Shown here: positions 18,635-23,576 of the stretch, in pieces
Layout of the letters: each line of letters starts with the position of its first letter
Numbering within the stretch: position 1 is the first letter of the stretch
Assembly (NCBI GenBank): GCA_002179805.1
Contig: NAVB01000254.1
Coordinates: 1-23,576 of the forward strand
Length of the DNA stretch: 23,576 nucleotides
Reading direction: 5' to 3'
Source: Acanthamoeba lenticulata
Lineage: Eukaryota; Discosea; Longamoebia; Acanthamoebidae
Made by a program: the position numbers and the translations under genes
The notes under the pieces: model-generated
The model's database searches: none
Told to the model about the DNA's origin: nothing
Seen by the model: only the letters and a program-made list of their open reading frames with translations

Positions 18635-18749
18635 TGGTGGTGGGTGATGATGGCTTTCTGCTTCACAAAAAAAAATACAAAATAGAAAAAGGGATCATAA
18701 ATTTGAAAAAGAAAAAGAAAATCGTCCTTGGCCGTTGCCATACAGAAAG
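18635..18749 (+). promoter_or_regulatory. 115-bp spacer: Arp1 3' end and F-box/WD40 promoter
   Basis: Only 115 bases lie between the Arp1 stop and the proposed start of the next gene on the same strand. The middle is A-rich (about 18666-18720), including ATCATAAATTTG, but lacks a perfect AATAAA. It must contain both 3' processing and promoter signals unless the downstream start is wrong. Confidence 0.5.
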
Positions 18750-21253
18750 ATGCTGCCCTTTCTACGAAGCGTGCTGCTGCCCAACAAGAAGGAGGGGGGC
18801 AACGTTGCTGGCACAGTAGCAAGTGATTTAAGCACCACTTCACCAATGCCAACTGGTGCGTGCTTGTAATAGAGCCTCGCGTGCTGCGGCCAATTAACAT
18901 GTGTCTGTGCTTGGCTAAAAGAGAACGGCATTGATGCTGGCCTTGAGATTTCCAACCCCTGGCTTGTCGAACTCCCCGAAGAAGTCGCCTTGCACATTCT
19001 CTCCTTCCTCCCAGCACGTGACCTAGGCTTCCTTGCCCAGACATGCAAGGTGCTCTCCCCCCTCTCCTTTCTTCTCTTCAAGGCCCTAGCCTTCTGGCAC
19101 GTGCTCACGTTCTGCCATCACTTATGGTTGGCAGTACTTCACCCGCCTAACCGAGGAGAAGGAGCTCTGGAAGCGGCTCTATTTCTCCATCAGCAAAAGG
19201 CCACCCGTCTTTGACCACGTCCAGAAGGTGCCGCGACCATCCTACGCTGAGCGCTGACACAGCCAGTTTTGGTGGTTATTTAACAAGCCTCTTCTTGGCG
19301 TACTACATCCTAGCTGGGCTGGAAGAGCCTCTACCTCTGGCGGCTCCGTACCGACTACAGCAACGCGCCGCAGGTGTCCGCCTTCAACCCGTCCTACTTC
19401 CTCCGAAAGCACGCCGAGGTGCGGCACAGTTGCCTCCCTCCTCTCGTGGTGTGAGCACGGCGGCTCATCGCTGCTCACATGTGGGCACACACACACACAC
19501 GTGCAGAAATACCCGGAACCGCTCAAGGACGATCCAATGACGCCTGACCTGGCCGAAGTGCAGAACTTGGGCGGCATTGGCTGTCTGGTGCGTCTTTTGG
19601 GGCGACGTTCGCTTGTTCATGCGGCTCATGCGCGGACTTACTGGTCGATACTTGGGGTTGCCTGGGCGGCGGCAGGGCGTGTACGCAGACAAGGGCATCT
19701 TGATCGGCGGGACGATGCGAGGTACGCCCAACGGCGCTCTCTTTTGTTGCGCCAGCTCATCTGAACCTGCTGTCCAACAGGCAAGATGATGGCGATCGAT
19801 GTCATGTCAGGCGAGCTACTGCGCTGCTTTCCTGCCCACAAGGCCACACGTACGTGCGCTCCCGACATGGGACGGTGGTGTGTCCTGGCGGCTCGAATGA
19901 CATTTATCACTTGCAGTGTCATGTCTGAGCATCGACCAGAACCTGGCGGTTACGGGCTCGTGGGACACCACGCTTCAAGGTCCGCCCTTCTCGAAAGACT
20001 GGACGAACTTGGCTGCTTGGTCGTCCACTTGCTTCTTTGTGCTGACCCAACAAGTCTTCCGCGACGCTTCCAGTCTGGGACCTCGACCAGTACGAGAAGC
20101 TCGCCACGTTGTCGCGTCCGGGCGAAATCGGGTACATTCGATGCTGCCAGGTCGACAAGTCCCGCGGCCTGGTCGTCAGTGGTTCCAACGATAACAGCGT
20201 CAAGACCTGGTTCGTCACGCTTCAGTTTTAAGAAACAAAAATTGCATGTATTAATTTTGCTGGTGCAGGGACATCGAGACGGGGACGCACTTGAACACTA
20301 TACGAGGGCACGACGGGGCAGTTACTGGCCTCAGCGTCCACAACGATCTGCTGGTCACGGGCTCCTGGGACCGCACCGGTACGCGCCGCCCTTTCCTGGC
20401 CTGACGGCCCCAAGAACCCAGCCCTCAAGCAAATGCTGATGGCCACCCTTCATGCGATCGCAGTGCGATTGTGGAGCCTGGAAGAGAAGAACTGCAGCAT
20501 GGTCTTGCGCGACCTCGGCGGCGACAAGTACTGCGTCATCCGCTACGACCCCGTGCAGCAGCTGGTCTACGGCGGCCGGTGCCGTGCCCCTCCCTCCCTT
20601 TCTTCCCCGTTGGCCATTTTTCCGCCAAGAAACAGCTGGACTGACGACGACGTGATCCCTTCGCGTGGTGGCGGACGCGCAGGGAGGACACACACATCGC
20701 CGTGTTCGACGTGCGGGCGGGCAAGCTGCAGTGCCGTCTGAGCGGCCACACGTCGTGGGTCTACGGCCTCGCCTTTGACGACTCGACTCTCTTTTCGGTG
20801 CGTTGTTGTTGTTGTGGCTGAGCTCGAGAGTTCCCTCCCCCCCCAAACCAAAGGCCTGTGGCTTTGGCTGACTTGGTGCGACCTTGGCAGGGCTCGATGG
20901 ACGGGAAGGTAAGGATTTGGGACCGCGAGAAGAACGAGTCCTACAACGAGCTCACCTCTGTTGGCACGAGCTGCGTCCATTCTCTCCTCATCTACGATAC
21001 GATCCTCGTATGGCCTGCCTCACTTCATCGACATTCCCACGAACTGATCCTTTATGATGTACTTCAATTTGTTTTGTTTTGGTGCAGTATGCGGCCAACG
21101 AGGACAGCACCATTCGAGCCATGGTTCGTTACATTCGTGTCATTACTCTCCCCTTCCTCTCCTGTTCTACGTGAGGGGCACTCTCTGATGCTTTCTGGTG
21201 GTGGCCCACAGGACTTTTCAGGTCCGTTGAAGCAGAGCAGGCGCAGGGGTTAG
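18750..21253 (+). CDS. F-box / WD40-repeat protein
   Basis: This is a predicted 453-residue SCF-type ubiquitin-ligase substrate adaptor. Fifteen exons: 18750-18855, 18922-19049, 19135-19227, 19314-19418, 19507-19587, 19676-19721, 19781-19849, 19917-19979, 20074-20209, 20269-20378, 20464-20578, 20683-20797, 20891-21007, 21088-21123, 21212-21253. All keep phase. The F-box (about residues 48-95) reads VELPEEVALHILSFLPARDL, followed by LAQTCK and LTEEKELWKRLYF. A linker with LGWKSLYLWRLRTDYSN follows. The C-terminal half is a WD40 propeller of about seven blades: TGSWDTTLQVWDL, VSGSNDNSVKTWDI, GHDGAVTGL, TGSWDRTVRLWSL, SGHTSWVYGLAF, SGSMDGKVRIWD, NEDSTIRAMDF. It should bind Skp1 through the F-box and a degradation target through the propeller; the target is unknown. 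It ends in a basic SRRRG tail. The start is the least certain point, being the first in-frame ATG upstream of the F-box, joined by the intron 18856-18921. Confidence 0.88.
19487..19500 (+). repeat. (CA)n microsatellite before an acceptor site
   Basis: Seven CA units directly precede the acceptor GTGCAG (19501-19506) in the F-box/WD40 gene. The acceptor therefore lacks a normal polypyrimidine tract. Confidence 0.8.
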
Positions 21254-21501
21254 TGTGGAAGGGCAACCTTGTTTGTGGTGTTTGGTTATAACCTTTTTTA
21301 CAAAGTGTTTGTACATTCTTTTCCTAATGAGTGTTACGTGGGTAGATGGAGCTGACAACTTGTCGTGGTTGTGAGAGTGTGTCACTCTCGGCAGCCCTGA
21401 AGGGCCACGTCTTCTGGCTCACCGAGTGCAACTGCCATGTGTTGCTGACTCTTTTTTCTCAAGATTTTCTTCTGAATTTCTTTTTGCCGGACCACCGTAA
21501 G
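21254..21501 (+). promoter_or_regulatory. Spacer: F-box/WD40 3' end and AFG1 promoter
   Basis: These 248 bases hold a perfect 10-bp palindrome GGTTATAACC (21284-21293) followed by a T-run, and a T-rich tract (21450-21484) just before the AFG1 start. An open frame from 21346 leads into the AFG1 frame but does not look like protein-family sequence, so I treat it as 5' UTR. Confidence 0.45.
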
Positions 21502-23576
21502 ATGAAGAGGCTACCACGTCCAACAACTCTGCCGTCCTCGTGTGCTGCTGTCCGGACTACTTTGCGGCCTCCTACTTCCAAACGTTCTGCTCTACGATCC
21601 ACCGCACCCATTTTCTCCGTAGTACGCCCCCGAAGATTTGCCGCTTGGCCGACGGCATCGGTGGGTTCGTGGCGACACTACAGCGCCACCGAGCCCTCTT
21701 CGGGGAGTTCGTCCACAACGACACATGATCATCACCACCACTCCGGGCCATTGCGGGCCTACGAGAAGCTTGTCCAAGAGAAGAAGGTCAACGACGACCC
21801 CTCACAACGACGTGCCTTGCAGCACTTGCAGGCCCTGCACGACCAACTCGCCGCCGAGCACGGCAAGCACCCCCACCACCCTCCGCAACAAGGCGGGACC
21901 CATGTGCCGCACCACTCTTCACATCAACAAGAGCCTTCGACTACACCTCTCGCGCGGGCGCCCTGGTGGAAGCTGACCTCATGGTTCGGCGGCAGCGACG
22001 ACGAGGCGCAGACCGCCGGGTCGGCCTCGAGCAACTCGCAGGCACTCAAGGGCGTCTACATGTATGGCGACGTCGGTGCGCCGCTGTTCATGAGCCCTCG
22101 TCGTCACCTGTGGCCTTTCCCGCTGAGCTTGTCTTTGGGTTTATGCGTTCAGGCTGCGGCAAGACCTTCCTGATGGACCTGTTCTACGAGGGCGCGCCCG
22201 TGCCCAGGAAGCGCCGGGTCCACTTCAACGCCTTCATGCTCGAGGTCCACAGCAAGATCCATAAGTGGCGCGAAGGCAAGCGCCGAGCGCTCGAGAAGCG
22301 CCTGGAGGCCGAGCGCGAGGGTTCGTCCTGAGACGCCTTGCTTCTTGCTTTCGTCCATGAACTGACTCGCCGCGGCCGACAACGACAACAACTGACGTCG
22401 CCTCGCCTCCACCTCCAGGCCCGGACCTGCCCAACTTCAACCTAGGCGTGTCGGCTTCCCTGGGCGAGGAGGAGTGGGGCGACCCCATCCCGCCCTTGGC
22501 CACCGAGCTGGCGGCGTCCGCCCCGCTCCTCTGCTTTGACGAATTCCAGGTACACTCGTAGACCTCCCACCGCCCCATCGCTTGTGTTCTCGTCGTTGAC
22601 CTCATCGTCGTCGTTGTGTACCGGCATCAGGTGACGGACGTGGCCGACGCCATGATTCTGCACCGCCTGTTCTCCCTCATGTTTGCGCATGGCCTCACCG
22701 TCGTCGCCACCTCCAACCGGCCGCCCGACGGTATCCACCCCTCGGCCAGATCGTCATTGAGCATTCATCATTGATCATCATCATCGTCACCACGACCACA
22801 GACCTGTACAAGGGCGGGCTGCAGCGTGATCGCTTCCTGCCGTTCATCGACCTCATCAAGCAGCGCTGCGTCGTACACGACTTTGGCTCTGGCCGCGACT
22901 ACCGCCTTCGCGGCAACCAAAACATCAACATCTACCAGGTGTACGTAGAACCGACTCTCGCCATCCTGCTGCGCCGTACCGTCGTCATGGCGAGGATGAT
23001 GAAGGCGATGACGATTAGCCACGACTCATGCGCGTCTCAATCACGGCAGGGAGCAGCCCGGAGCCGACGTGGCGCGCAATCTGGAGACCCTTTTTGCAGA
23101 GCTCACGCATCATACCCCTCGTATGTCTCTCTCTCTCTCTCTCTCCTATGCGCTGCGATGGCCCCTCGGCTCTGACTGTGTGGCCATTGCAGCCAAGTCG
23201 ATGAGCGTGAACGTGGGCGGACGGAAGCTCTTTGTGCCGCGGGCCGAGCGTGGCGTCGCCTTTTTCTCCTTTGACGAGCTGTGCAAGCAGGTAAGACTCC
23301 TTCTTCCTCATCATCTTCCCTCGTCTCGCTGGCCTCATCATGCTGCCTGTGTTTGCCTCCTGCTTGTACAGGCGCTGGGCGCGGCTGACTACATCGCCCT
23401 AAGCAAGGAGTTCCACACCGTCTTTGTGAGCGGCATTCCCCGCATGGAGAGCAACCACCGCGAGCAGGCGAAGCGATTCATCACCCTCGTCGACGAGCTC
23501 TACAACCACAAGGTGCGCCGGCCTATGTCGTGGCGACAACACGGGCGCTCACACGTGATTAATATTCATTTTTAAA
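21502..23576 (+). CDS. AFG1: AFG1/LACE1-type mitochondrial AAA ATPase, 3'-truncated by the window
   Basis: This is the first 474 residues or so of an AFG1-family ATPase, which in yeast and animals acts in mitochondrial protein quality control (respiratory-chain subunits). Exons: 21502-22075, 22153-22320, 22419-22549, 22631-22730, 22802-22940, 23050-23120, 23193-23290, 23372-23512. A further exon must lie beyond the right edge, since the family continues after NHK. The N-terminus is rich in Arg, Ser and Thr and fits a mitochondrial presequence (to about residue 66). [11 protein letters not shown] is the family opening motif. Walker [16 protein letters not shown] is split by the first intron. 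[14 protein letters not shown], Walker B LLCFDEFQ followed by [10 protein letters not shown], and the sensor [23 protein letters not shown] follow. C-terminal motifs are [27 protein letters not shown] and [10 protein letters not shown]. His-rich stretches lie before the ATPase domain. The junction 22940/23050 was chosen for its GTACGT donor; 22938/23057 also keeps frame. Confidence 0.94.
23126..23145 (+). repeat. (TC)n microsatellite in an AFG1 intron
   Basis: Ten TC units lie in the intron 23121-23192, close to the donor GTATGT rather than next to the acceptor. Confidence 0.85.

Noticed and set aside
21346..21501. Upstream start (21346) for the AFG1 protein
   Set aside because: The extra residues look like neither a presequence nor family sequence. 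The ATG at 21502 opens a basic, Ser/Thr-rich presequence.

Overview
This window looks like nuclear DNA of an amoebozoan protist, most probably Acanthamoeba or a close relative. The exons are GC-rich, the genes are tightly packed and rich in short introns, many introns open with GTACG, and the largest gene has a kinase-cyclase-kinase receptor layout that I associate with Acanthamoeba. The assignment rests on sequence style and protein families, since no database could be searched. I built all exon models by hand, joining reading frames across GT...AG introns so that phase is kept and family motifs stay continuous. A few junctions are flagged as uncertain.

Layout from left to right. Positions 1-221 are AT-rich with no gene. 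Positions 222-1414 hold a decayed Ty1/copia-type retrotransposon on the minus strand: a 290-bp LTR (1125-1414), a primer-binding site abutting it (1112-1124), and broken gag/protease/pre-integrase remnants. Positions 1553-7317 (minus) encode a receptor of about 1,698 residues: signal peptide, two PstS-like domains, EGF-like module, membrane segment, TKL kinase, class III nucleotidyl cyclase, second TKL kinase. Positions 7761-10217 (minus) encode a membrane-anchored FAD fumarate reductase. Positions 10605-14316 (plus) encode a RADX-like single-stranded-DNA-binding protein. Positions 14397-16619 (minus) encode mitochondrial serine hydroxymethyltransferase. Positions 16854-18634 (plus) encode the dynactin actin-related protein Arp1. 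Positions 18750-21253 (plus) encode an F-box/WD40 protein. From 21502 past the right edge runs an AFG1-type mitochondrial AAA ATPase.

The genes do not form a pathway; this is an ordinary compact eukaryotic gene neighbourhood. Two pairs are divergent and share short promoter regions (fumarate reductase/RADX-like, 387 bp; SHMT/Arp1, 234 bp). One pair is tail to tail with only 80 bp between stop codons (RADX-like/SHMT). The most unusual items are the double-PstS receptor kinase/cyclase with altered ligand and metal residues, the RADX-like protein in an amoeba, and the copia-type element whose primer site fits an internal fragment of initiator tRNA. I saw no tRNA, rRNA, CRISPR array or bacterial-type operon.
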